From Lingula anatina (taxonomy: Eukaryota > Brachiopoda > Lingulata > Lingulida > Lingulidae), in contig NW_019774291.1 of the NCBI RefSeq assembly GCF_001039355.2, positions 134,626 to 198,625 on the forward strand: a DNA stretch of 64,000 nucleotides. Reading direction: 5' to 3'. The position numbers and the translations under genes are program-made. The notes beneath the pieces are model-generated. The model had not been told where the DNA came from, made no database searches, and was given only the letters and a program-made list of their open reading frames with translations. Within the stretch, counting starts at the first letter, position 1. The number at the start of each line of letters is the position of its first letter. Shown here one piece after another: positions 1-17,848 of this stretch.

Positions 1-32
<32 letters not shown>
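1..32. repeat. (CA)n microsatellite
   Basis: Pure CA dinucleotide run at the left edge of the window, probably continuing beyond it. It lies in the intron between the last visible FIGNL1 exon and the missing terminal exon. Confidence 0.95.
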
Positions 33-39
<7 letters not shown>

Positions 40-97
40 CTGCCTGTGGGTCTAATATTGTACATTGCAAAATTTCTATTTGATATTAGTTTCCTAC

Positions 98-6805
<6,708 letters not shown>

Positions 6806-6843
6806 TTCAAAGTCAAATACCGGTATTTTTAGACCATCGATTC

Positions 6844-7620
6844 TCATGAAGCCCACAAATGGTGAGAGGATGCCAGGAAACTAACAACTGATTCCTAAAA
6901 TAGATAATGCCAAGGGAAAAGTGAGTAGACTGAAGGACATTGTACGTGTACAAAATGTATGTCAACGGGAAAGTTACAGTGGAATCGCATTTGTATTACT
7001 TATATTTAAAGGAGCTTCAAACCTCGGACTAAAATACGGTAAGTATAAGGGCTTACACTACTTCTTACTTGTGGTAAGCGCTTGAGCAAGGCCTTAAAAT
7101 GATACCTAATATTCAGGAGTTCATTCATGTAACGTGCTTCATCGTGAACATTTATCGCTGCCGCCTTCATTTTCAACACCAGGCCATTCCAATCCAAGAT
7201 AATCCACCAGTTAAAAAAAACTCACATGATCACTGAACAAAATTAATACCGCATGCTTTCACTGAATAAAGTATGTTTGTGTTATTTTCTAACATATTTA
7301 CTTCTTGGTAATTTTGAAAACAGTGTGTTGGAATATTATTAGTTTTTCTTGAATGTACTACCACCTATGATTCAACAACAAAACTTTTCATAACAAAAAC
7401 TTAGTCGCGCATAAACTTACCTGGATATTCACCTTTTATTGTGTGATACTGTCAGTAGCCTTGAAAATAGTTCAGTTGGGCTCTCAGAATAGCAAGGTAA
7501 GAACAAACGTGCAAAGATAATTAAGTGCACCTGTAAGGCGCATTTATTTTCGACTACGGTATGTTTAGCTTTAAGACTTTCCAACTTCCAAAATTTATAC
7601 TTCCGTGCTTTGGGTTCCAT
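6844..7620 (-). CDS. Unidentified small gene or 5' exons upstream of FIGNL1
   Basis: I do not recognise this protein. Three blocks look coding. Block A, 7620-7531, starts MEPKARKYKFW and ends at CAG before a GTGCAC donor, phase 0. Block B contains RYMNELLNIRYHF, ends at 7069 before a good GTAAGA donor, phase 0, and has an in-frame ATG at 7170; a weak possible acceptor precedes 7164. Block C starts at 6894 after a strong TATTTTAG acceptor and, in the phase set by B, reads 16 residues ending HHLWAS and a TGA at 6846-6844. The A-B-C protein would be about 78 residues; B-C alone 50. The terminal TGA overlaps ATG 6847-6845, which is in frame with FIGNL1. These may be a separate short gene, an upstream frame on the FIGNL1 mRNA, or FIGNL1 leader exons. 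The A-B junction is the weakest part. Confidence 0.35.
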
Positions 7621-8571
7621 GATACAAGTGCATCATATGCACCAGTTTATTTTTTAACCTGGATTTTCATGTCAAAAAATTGAAATAGCATATTTATCGT
7701 GCTTACAATTCCAGCTGCATTCGATAAATACGAATAAGTATTTTGGTGAGACTTTTAGTCTTATTTTAATTATTGGGTGATACTACATTTTTCATGTCAA
7801 AATAGGTACATCTGGTGACTAACAAGAGCTAAAAATACATATTTTGGAGTTTGTTCTGCAAAGTTTACAAAAATATTTAGGTAACTTGAAGTCAGATATT
7901 TGCCACAAACCCCACCCTAAATTGTACTAGTGCTACAGTGCTTCTTAGCCAATGCCACCTTGACGTTGTAATTTCAAATAGCATTTAAAGAAATACCAAA
8001 TGGTATCATTTCATATTTCCCCAAAAATGATATTTGAACAGAGATTTCCTGCTTTCTTGCTATGCATATATACATACAGTATACCAGGTTCAGTGTATAA
8101 CGCTTGGTTGCTTTGATCAAAGTTCTTCTGGATAATTATTATTTTGCAAAAGCAATAGTAGTGGGTTACTGCATAAATGGATGTCTTTAATGAACTGGGG
8201 GCATGGACAAGAAGATCAAATTGTATACACAACAAGTTGTCAATTATACTTTCTGCACATTAGATTCATCAATATATGATTTAAATACAATTAAAGTACC
8301 TTTGTATAATACCAAAATTTTTATCTTTTTTTCCTTGCTCATAATTTCTTACTGTGTATCTGAATTTTCAGCCTTCTTTTTTTTTATATATTTTTTAATA
8401 CCTTGTATATGGAGAACCATTTGTGTTGGTAAATGCACTGGTGTGGGGAACTTGCTCGTATAAATTTATAAAAAGGCCATAAAAAAGGACTAATATTTAT
8501 TTTATTGAAGATGTATATTAATTGTTACTTTATTAATTGTCAATATGAAACAACTTTAATGTTTCAGCACA

Positions 8572-11500
8572 ATGCGAGCTACAGTGCTTCTTGTGTTGTT
8601 AAGCCTTCTTTTTGAAGCCACCTTGGCCAGGCATGTTGATTGGGTTCCATGCCCCCACTCAGTATCTCCGTCACCAACTGGGAAGAAACCTGTGATCACC
8701 CTAGCACAACAGTTTCAGATCAACATTGAGTGTAACATTTTGCAGGTAGGTGCAAAATCTAATCTTTATGTTGTTAGTGATGTGGTTCAGTGTTTAAGAG
8801 GCGTGACTGCAGGATGCAGCTCACAGTTCTTTAACACTTGCCATGATGGACAAGAGATGGTTTTCTTTAATAATTGCAATAAGAAAGTAAAGAGCACACT
8901 GTACTTGAAAGTAAAATGCTTAAGATTTTCAGGTAAATCTTTAATTTGCACTCAGTGACAATATTAATGCTTTAGTGTCTTGCTGTACATTAATGTCTTT
9001 ACTAACTCAATAATTCAGTTTTAAATGAGTAAAGAGATCACCAAATTTTATTTGAGCATTTATATTTCTATTTTAGGTTTTTTATTTAGAAAGTTGTACA
9101 TTGGTGAAATATTTTTCAGTTTGTTCAAATTGTGTTGATTGGGGAACATATTACAATTATTCCAAGAATTTTTTTTTAATTTTTTTTACAGAAAAACACA
9201 AGCTTTGACATAATTGAGTATGTGGATGAGATAAACAACAAAGCTGCAGTATTTACAACTTCTTCTTACCACAGTGTCTCACAGTTCTATAACTATGAAA
9301 AATATGAAATTTTCACAGTTATCAGTAAGTATCTAACCAACACCAATGTAAGAAAATTTTTAATACCCAATAGAACCATAGAATTTTAAGAGTTACTGTC
9401 CAATAATGGGGTAATCAAGAAAAAGATAAAATTGTAGAAACAACATAACTATTTGCGCTTAAAAAATGAATTAAACTTCCCAGAAGTACAAAGAATAGAA
9501 AAAGATTGATAATGTGCAATATCCAGCAGGTGACCCTGTATTGGCATTTTGGGGATAAAAGAAATGTTTTCTCTAGCACCAAGTTAAATTACTCCATATT
9601 ACAATGGCCTGATCACTTCAAAAGGAGATAACTTACATACACACACTTTTGGCAGTAATTCTTGATATCAATCTGTTTTCCACATGGTAATAAACATCTA
9701 GGGTAATTTTGGTAGCAATCAGTTGGTAAGATAGGGAGTTAAAGTTGAAATCATTAACTATTTAAAAACAGTGAAAATCGTCTGTTGTTGTAATCAAAAC
9801 AGACTTTGTCACTACTAGAATCCGTATGTAGCTTGACCATATAGATTTCATTCACCTAAAATTATTCTTATTATACTTTGTAAAAGACCTTCTTAAGGAT
9901 AATATCCAATCTTTTCAAACTTCAGATGGTACATGTACGACTAAAGACATGAGGGCCAATGGCAGTTATGGGTTTATTGGTTATACTCCTGGAAAGAGTG
10001 GTGGACACGTCATGAGTGTTAAAGATTTGCTTATGTTTGGAGAGGAGTACAACGATACTTATGTTGGCCCAGCAACAGTAAGTTAAAAAAAATAACGGAA
10101 TTCTTAGACTGCATTCCCACAGATTTTAGATCGATCTATCCCCGGAATTACCAGGTACAGTGTACTGATCTATGAAAAATGACTAGTGATAATTTATAAT
10201 ATTGCCTCATTATCTTCCAGTTGATTTGATAAGAGTGTGTGCTTTGGAGTAGAGGGGGTAAATTTACTTATAATGTTCAAGGTACTCTCATTTGTCATTC
10301 AGAATTAAATCAGCAAAAATGTGAAATTAGTATCAATTCATATTTTGTGGGATGTTGTAATGTCTCATCAAGGTTCCAGATGTCCAGGTTTCAATTGTTT
10401 TGTCACTGGTTGTTATTGGTGGGAAGTCATTGGCCTGTCTTCAAGTGCAATGTACATTGTATAACACCCCATTTCCATAGATTAGATCGACCTACTTTAG
10501 ATCGACCTAACTCCCTGGGGGTTCACGCTAAATAGCTGTCAGCCGGGCAGACACGAAAGTTAATTACCCCCTTACAGCTTGTAGTAGGCGGGACGGACAT
10601 TTAAGTCGGATTATCTTAAAGTAATCTAGTGAGACTCCCCGCGGGGATAGATCGATCTAAAATCTATGGGAATAGAGCCTAAGGCACTGTTTCAGCCCCT
10701 TTATGCTTACAGTTTTGTTCCAAAGACATTTTATTAAAAAAATTCTTTCATTTAGTGACCAGTAAGAAAGAGCACCATCTTGAGTGCTCTTATCTTGAGT
10801 GCCCCCCCCCCCCCAAAAAAAAATAAAATAAAAAAATTTTTAAAAATTCACGTATATATTTATTTCAGGTACGTGGTATCCCAGTAGATCATTGGACAAC
10901 CTGTGTTCATGCCCCTGCCTTCAACATAACAGTGACCATGGATTACTACTTCAACAGGCCAGAATATAAGACTTCCAGTGGGGACGTAGTGCCTGTTAGA
11001 CTGGCAATCAATGGGACATGTAATAATATGTTTTTATTTATAAAATTATAATATTATTTTGCTTAAGATATTTGAAATAGTTAATGTATATGAAATATAT
11101 ATATTTTTTATGTTTTCTGTTTTCTACACTTTAAGCTAAATATTTTTTTAAAGTGAGTTATTTTTTCAAAGTTTGATGTGTTGGATTTGGTTGTTAGTAA
11201 TTTTTCAGTAGGGTTACATGTAGCAACAGTGGCTTGGTAACTGTAAAAGTGTATTAAATCTATAACTTGAAAGTTAATATGTTTAGGGCAAAAAATATTC
11301 AGATTAATGAATTGCACAAGATTATGTGTGGATATAATAAACAAAGGAAATAATTCTGTTTAAAAACAGTGAATATTGACATAAAAACAGATTTATGATT
11401 CACATATAAAAGCCAATCTTTTGTTGTTTTGATGTCCATGTGACAAATAAAAGTTACCTTTTTTTAAAAATTTTATATAGCTCCAAATACTCGTGATCCC

Positions 11501-14500
11501 TCTGGCAAGTTGCAGCCAGGCTCACATGAGTTCAGGCACAACTATGAATTTATTTACTACAAACCTGGGGCCATGGATCCAACAATCTTTCAGGTAAGGT
11601 TTTTATCTGTGCCATCATTTATTGGCATGCATTGCAGGAAAGAAATTTATATAGTAAAAAAAAAAAAAAAACCTGGAAAATTCTTCATTTGGGTGTGCCC
11701 TGGTGATTAAGAGAAAACTTTCAAATAACTTGCCAAAGAAATTAGATAACTTGCCATAGAAATTAGATAACTTGTCATAGAAATTAGATAACTTGCCATA
11801 GAAATTAGATAACTTGTCATAGAAATTCTTACACTCATTATGGTTGATGGCTCTGGTGCTTTAATTTGGAGCTGTAAATAAATTGACGTGTAAAGTGAAC
11901 TGGATCAAAATGTTTTCTGATGATTAGTAAACCACTGGCATAGAGCTGGAAGTGTGGTTGATTTGGTCAGATACCAATTCTGTCACCATTGCATTATTTT
12001 CACAAGCTGAGGGTATGAAACCAAGAAAAACTTGATCCTGTTCATTTTCATGTATTTGCAGTGGAATAAGATCCCCACTTCTGCGCTGTATGTGCTTTAT
12101 TTGATTTGGTCAACTACACTGTTAGAATATGTAAATTGTCTGTTTTGTTGTCGGTTTCAGACTCCAAAGGGAGTAGTGTGTCCAGGAAGGATCAATATCA
12201 AGTCCCTACCTAACATAACTGACCAGTTTACTTTAGATGGGGAAACAGTACATCAATCATCCAAATCTGTTGATATGATCAAGGTGATGCAGCACTGCTG
12301 ATTAATTATTTTTGTTGAAAGATTTTTTCAGTTAAGAAAGTACACATTGTTTAAAACTAACCTTAGATTAACTGTGTCCTTCTTATCTGTCTGTGGCATA
12401 AGAAAGTTGCACAAGAATTATTACATTTCAAACTGAAAAATGTTATACATTTAATCAAGAGAAGTGCAAGGGGGTTGAACTCCCAATAGGAAAGTACGTC
12501 AAGTTCATTTATAACCCTGACATTTTGTCTCTTTCACACACAATACACTTACTCCCCCCCCCCTCCCCGATTTGTTGAGCCTTCCAATGCACACTAAATT
12601 CGACTGAAACAGGCCTAGGGCATGAATAAGCTCAGCACCTGTGTTATATCTCGTGGGAAATTGGGACTAAGAAAGCTGAGGTATATAGTTACCCCATTCT
12701 GATATTGTTTATAGTGAACTGTGTGTGAAAGAGTCAAAATGTCAAGGTTATCAGTGAACTCAACATGCTTTTGTCTTGTGAGTTCAACCCCCCCTTGAAG
12801 TCTGCCCAGATAGGTGGTAGATTTTCAAAAAGAATTTCTATATTGTAAGATGACTTTCTTGTTAATTCTCTATCTGTATGATAAAGGCCTGGGTACTTAG
12901 CTTGATTGACAAATAAGTACCTCCAACAATGATTTAAATATTTATTTCCTATTTCAGGAATTTTATGACTTTTCAGCCAAGATGTTTCGTTTTGACAGGA
13001 AGCTGAAACACTCCACGAGACGCTGGAACAGAAACATGACAGCAAAATATGGTGCTGCAAATCTCAAGTTTATTCATGACTACAATGCAGGTAAGTGAAA
13101 TTATTTACTGTACCAGTACAGTGATTTTAAAACTTTTTTCAACAAATTAATGTTATTGGCAGCTTCTACATCCATAAGGAGAAAGGGGTCGAATACAATG
13201 TAGCTGATATGAGCGAAACGTGTTCAAGTCAGCATGAATATAACTCAAAAGAATATGTAGGCATTTAGAATTAATAGAACTTATACAGTGTATATTTGAA
13301 TATTTCTTCAGGCCTAGAGTATGTTATTGATAAAGAAAAGGGGAATTGCACAATTCATCCCATTCCTTTACTTGCTTGGGATGGTGAGCAGATGCCAGAT
13401 CATCATCATCTTAGGATGAAGCATTCTTATGAGATGTGGGAGGGTCAAATGTTCAACAACCTGAACACTTCATATGAAGGCCAGGTGAGAACAGCTTGGC
13501 ATTTACTACATATTTGTTACAGTGTCAGTTCAATGTGATGTCTTTATTTCCTTAGCCTTTGATTCAAGTCAATGTATAACAAAGCAGAAATAGTATTGAT
13601 ATAGTGTTGTGGTTTTTATGATAAATGACTCCTTTGTTATAATCCCATGGTGAAAAGGAGTCCTAAGAGAGACTGTACTTGATTTTCCAGAGGATGATCA
13701 GAGACATTCCAGCAGATGTATGGGTCACCAGTTTCCCCTCAAGGTGGAACAAGAGTCATTTTGTGACATCAGAAGTATATTTCACCCCCGTAAGATAATC
13801 AGATATGTGTTATCTTAAAGTTTGTTGTGTCTTTCACTTGTTTTCATTTAAAAAGAATTACTTGATACTTTTCACAGAAGCTTACAAAAAAGGCTATTTA
13901 ATACTTTATGTTAAATTTTAACTCTTCAAGTGATGGGCGGTTTTTATTAAAAATATTGTTAAACCCATGGCATAAATAAGTTATCAGTTTTAATCAATTA
14001 TTTTTTTACAGGCAAATTGGACTTATACTGTTGAAAACAACGAAAATGAAACCATTGTTCCTGTTGCCACTTGGATGAAGTTTGGAAGTGGCAACAAGGT
14101 AAGGAGAGTTTAAGTTAAATTTTTTTCTTTTTAATTTTACTGTGTGTGAACCCAGTAGGAAAGATTTTAAAAAAATGACTTCGTCAGTAAGCATATTTAA
14201 GCATCATTAGATGCAATATGAAAAAAACGAAGAACTTTTTTTCTTGAATTCTTTGCATCGTACATGTACCACCACTGCTTGGAATTTCTGGCCAAACTTT
14301 TAATTTTTCTTTGTGATGGTCAAAATTACTGATTCAATGACAATAGTAATTGTGCTTGAGGCATACATCTACAATTAGCTTTTTCCTCAGTAATGTCACA
14401 TATCCTTTGCCCACAAGTGTCTGCGTCAATTATTAATTAATACCTAGATAAAATTCTCTTAAATGTCGGAGAATGATATTCTCCCAATTATGTGCCTAAC

Positions 14501-17500
14501 TTGTGGTACATACCCAGAAGGGAACCACTCCTCTCCTCTTGTAAAATTTGCTTCTTTTTATTTCAGTCTTATGAATTTTTTATGAACATCTTTGAATTTT
14601 ACAATGGACATCCCGATGAAGATTCCTTTGATATCAGTTCCTGCTATGACCAACCTAAGCAGAAGCAGGGCATGGTGTTTAGAGTAGTGGGTAAGAGGTT
14701 GTTCACGAGCTTTTAATTTCTGTTTTCTAATGTTTTTACCTATTATCTTACTTATTAAATAGATTTGAATAATGCTTATTGTATTTAACACCATAAAAGG
14801 TAAATAATGTTAGTTTTCATTCTCAAGACTACAGAAATGATTTTTAGGACTGAAGTACAGCTTGAATTGGAAAACCATACAAATTATATTCTTTTTCTCG
14901 CAGTAATGCAGTTTTTTATTTTAATTTTCATATTTTACATAAGAACATTTTCATGGTATGACTGAACACCTGTGAGCCTGAAGCCCATTGCTAGTTACAT
15001 TATCTGATTATCCATGTTACTTGTAGTACATAATAAAAAAATTGTGGTGTTTATGCTCTGAAGCATACTGTAATATTGCATCAAAATTGAAGAGCACCCT
15101 TTTTGGGCACTGCCACTATAAAGACCATAAAAGGGAAACCGTGTCACTTATTATTTTAAAACTTACATATAACAGGGGCGGATCCAGAGTTATTTTCTGA
15201 CAGTCTTCCAATTTATCTTTGTTGAGCCATCCTCCATTTTTGACTGTCTTCCGACAGAAAAAATTAGATACCCGTCAATGTAAACTTGAAAATCTGACCG
15301 TCTTCCGGAAGACCCAGAAGACGCCCTAAATCTGCCCCTGTATAAGATTCATATGACTAAGATATAGCTTGAATTTGAAAACCAGCCTGATTACATTCTT
15401 TTTCTTGAAGTAATGCAGTTTTTGGTGACATTTGTTCACAAATTTGAATTTTCAAGGAGTTCCCTGTCATTCTTAACACAAAAAAAATATATATATATTT
15501 CATACTTATAATTCCATCTCATACTTGGGGAAGTGACACCTTGGACTTAAATACATCTAATGTTCAAAAACAAGCCTTCACTATCACTGCCACTTTTAAC
15601 ACTTTTTTTTTTTTCACTGAAGATTTCATCTTGGCTACTTTACATACACTCAACATACTATTTTACTAAATATATAAAGGGTAAGACCAGGTTGGCCAGA
15701 TATCTGGAAGTTTTATGTTATACCGAACATGAGCATTAAGAGTTTCATAATAGCAGATGTCACTTTTTTTACACAGGCAACTACTTGGATTTGGTCTATG
15801 AAAAGAAACGGCCGCTACTTAAAGCTGTGAAAAATGCTATTGCCAAGACTGCTAACATCTCCAGCATTAGAGTCCATGACATTTTTGTGAGTTCATGAAT
15901 TTATTCACAGATAAGTTAGACCGAAAGGTTGCTTGATCTCAGTTATCTTTAAATTCATATTGTAAACTTCTGTTGTTTTTTTAAGTTTAGAATGATAATA
16001 GGAAGGAGTGACCCATAGTTGTTTTCTTGTAGCTTTCATATCTCCACTTGTCACTTTCAGTTTGATCAGACCAATGTGAACTATGTGGACGTCTGGTTTA
16101 CCCTTCTAGAGAAACCTACAGTAACTGGTGAGTGACACATACACTATATAACAACATTTTTATTTGGTCTCCAACTCTTAAATTAACAAGTTATTTAGAC
16201 CATTTTAAGCAGAAAGGCTGAAAAATAACCTTGGAAGGAATGAATTGATAAGGAAACTGAACCAAGTGTCTGATGTACATTTGTGATATTAAAGTTAGAC
16301 ATTTGCTAAAAGTTGACTTCAAACAGGAAAATTCATTGAACTCTCTCTGCTTACTGATTTGTTGATACATTTGTTTTGTATCATGGATAATATTTGTCAT
16401 CTGTACACTGAAACTTGGTCAAAATGAAGTTTTGAAGAGTTCCGTTTTGTATTTATTTAGGTGATGTGCTGAATGGCACCAAAGATAACACATCTCTCAG
16501 TGCTGCTAAGGCCAATCTAGAAAAGGCTGTTAAGAACAATATGGTTATCACTGTTACATATGATGACCAAAAAATCAAGGTAAATATATAGCCATGACAC
16601 CGTATACCAAAAGTACCTTTCCCACCCACCTCTCCTTCTGCTCACTGTGAGGGTGGTGCATGCAGGGATTGGATGGCCAAGGGTCCTTGTTTGTTCTTTT
16701 GTGGAGTCGATCTCATCCAGCGGTTTCACATTTTAAACTAGCTTGCAGTCAGTTTTTATGGTACTTTGCATTCTTTAAGAGTTTGGCATGGAACTTTGAA
16801 TGGGGATTTCTTTTTTGTGCGTGTGTGTGTGTTTTTGTGTGTGTTTTTTTCCACTTGCATAAGCAATATGAGATTAAAATGTGTGTGACATTGGGTTGTT
16901 ATTTCCCTAAGATGTTGCTTTAACTCAATTCTGTTTATTTTTTTAAAAAAGTACTTTTGTCTGGTTATATTAAGAGAATTTTCTAGTGTGATCCATCATT
17001 TTTCAGTATTGTCTTAAGCATACCTAGTGAACAATCTATTGACAGTTGCATCAATAAACTGCTAAATTATTTCATAGCAGATATTTCATTACAGAAACTT
17101 TCAACTTGTAACTTTCAACTGAAGGACAACATTTGTAGATTATAGCTGCATCTTGCTCACCAGCTTTATGATGAATAGTGAAAGTTTAATATTTTCTCTG
17201 TAGAATTTGAAAGTGAGACAAGGCTCTTTGTTGACAAGTGAAGATGCACTGGATCCAAGAGTCAGCCCGAAGTATATATATACTACACAAGGTTTTACTG
17301 CAGGTATGATTGTGGTGCAAATTCTTCTTGGGCACATATCTGGCCATTTTTACAGATCAGCTCTTGGTTATTTGAATGCTTTTCAGTTATTTCTGATAAT
17401 TACAACTAATTCCATCTCAACATTGTCTTCACAGATTTTATAAATTGCACAGTATATTGCTATAAGGAAAATAAGTCAGTTTCAGTTCTCTTCTGGTTTT

Positions 17501-17848
17501 AAAAATGACCCTGTGAGCAAGGATGTGCATTATTGATAAGAGACACAAATATCCAAAGTTTGTACGATAGGGTCTGGGAATGGTCTCTACAAGGCTAATT
17601 CAATATAGGAATGATGATGTACATCCCATTTTCCCTTTTTTTAAACAAGAAATGCCTATGAGCTTAATAAGGTATGTAAATCAATTATTTTAAAACTAGT
17701 TTTATCTATCATTATGGTGCCTTTTTCAGGAGCAATGGCTGGCCTTGGAGTTGGAATGATAGTGCTTGGCCTGTTGATTGGTGCTGCTGGAGCATTTTTT
17801 ATATTCCGCAGAATGGGAGGAGAAATACCATATAGACTCACAGAGTAA
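8572..17848 (+). CDS. Type I membrane protein with two LolA-like domains
   Basis: Sixteen exons, all phases consistent, encode 658 residues: 8572-8745, 9192-9324, 9926-10077, 10869-11019, 11481-11593, 12161-12283, 12958-13090, 13312-13484, 13691-13789, 14012-14098, 14567-14690, 15777-15886, 16061-16127, 16461-16579, 17204-17303, 17730-17848. Residues 1-19 form a signal peptide (MRATVLLVLLSLLFEATLA). Two related units follow. Unit 1 carries NGTC, RGIPVDHWTTC, DYYFNRPEY, VPVRLAING. Unit 2 carries GNCTIH, RDIPADVWVTS, EVYFTPANW, VPVATWMKFG. A mixed alpha/beta segment then precedes one transmembrane helix (about 623-643) and a 14-residue tail starting RRMGG. NxS/T sites fit a secretory or surface location. 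The pattern resembles invertebrate proteins annotated as LolA-like; that name is recalled, not searched. The acceptor at 8567 lies just before the ATG, so a 5' untranslated exon is likely. No enzymatic residues are apparent and the function is unknown. Confidence 0.85.
8746..8958 (+). other. Open frame extending exon 1 into intron 1 (possible short isoform)
   Basis: If the donor at 8745/8746 of the LolA-like gene is not used, the reading frame continues for 70 codons to TGA, giving a 128-residue protein with the same signal peptide. The extension has five cysteines in QCLRG, AGCSSQ, NTCHD, NNCNK and VKCLR contexts plus a sixth near the stop. The canonical splice to 9192 is well supported by frame and domain continuity, so this would be an alternative product, perhaps soluble. 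It could also be chance. Confidence 0.3.
10107..10679. mobile_element. 573-bp inverted-repeat element in LolA-like intron 3
   Basis: The ends are inverted copies of about 37 bp containing ATTTTAGATCGATCTATCCC, and a partial internal copy lies near 10467-10520. The flanks TA/TA could be a 2-bp target duplication as in Tc1/mariner-type elements, but two bases are weak evidence. There is no coding capacity, so this is a non-autonomous DNA element. Confidence 0.7.
11725..11827. repeat. 21-bp tandem repeat, about 5 copies
   Basis: Unit ATAACTTGCCATAGAAATTAG repeated nearly five times with an alternating C/T difference (GCC versus GTC), suggesting expansion by a 42-bp pair. It is intronic, downstream of the exon ending at 11593. 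Confidence 0.95.
12467..12797. mobile_element. Foldback element in LolA-like intron 6
   Basis: The first and last roughly 85 bases are diverged inverted copies. Both contain GGGGGTTGAACTC-like ends and an inner CTCTTTCACACACA segment. No clear target duplication was seen. It has no coding capacity. Confidence 0.6.
14960..15440. repeat. Dispersed repeat in LolA-like intron 11
   Basis: Segments around a TTGGGCACTGCC core recur at about 24920-25165 (same orientation) and 39000-39790 (reverse orientation, in two tandem diverged units). The 168-bp element at 15173-15340 is inserted into this copy, since sequence on its two sides is contiguous in the 39-kb copy. No coding potential was seen. Confidence 0.65.
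15173..15340 (+). mobile_element. 168-bp hAT-like non-autonomous element, copy 1
   Basis: Starts CAGGGGCGGATCCAG, ends TCTGCCCCTG, flanked by a 5-bp direct duplication TATAA (15168-15172 and 15341-15345). Its exact length matches the reverse-oriented copy at 21816-21983. CAGGG/CCCTG ends are typical of hAT elements; a 5-bp duplication suggests the hAT5-type group, which is inference. It sits inside another dispersed repeat within LolA-like intron 11. Confidence 0.9.

Noticed and set aside
11725-11827. Regular 21-bp repeats as a CRISPR-like array
   Set aside because: Units are contiguous without unique spacers; a simple tandem repeat in an intron of an animal gene.
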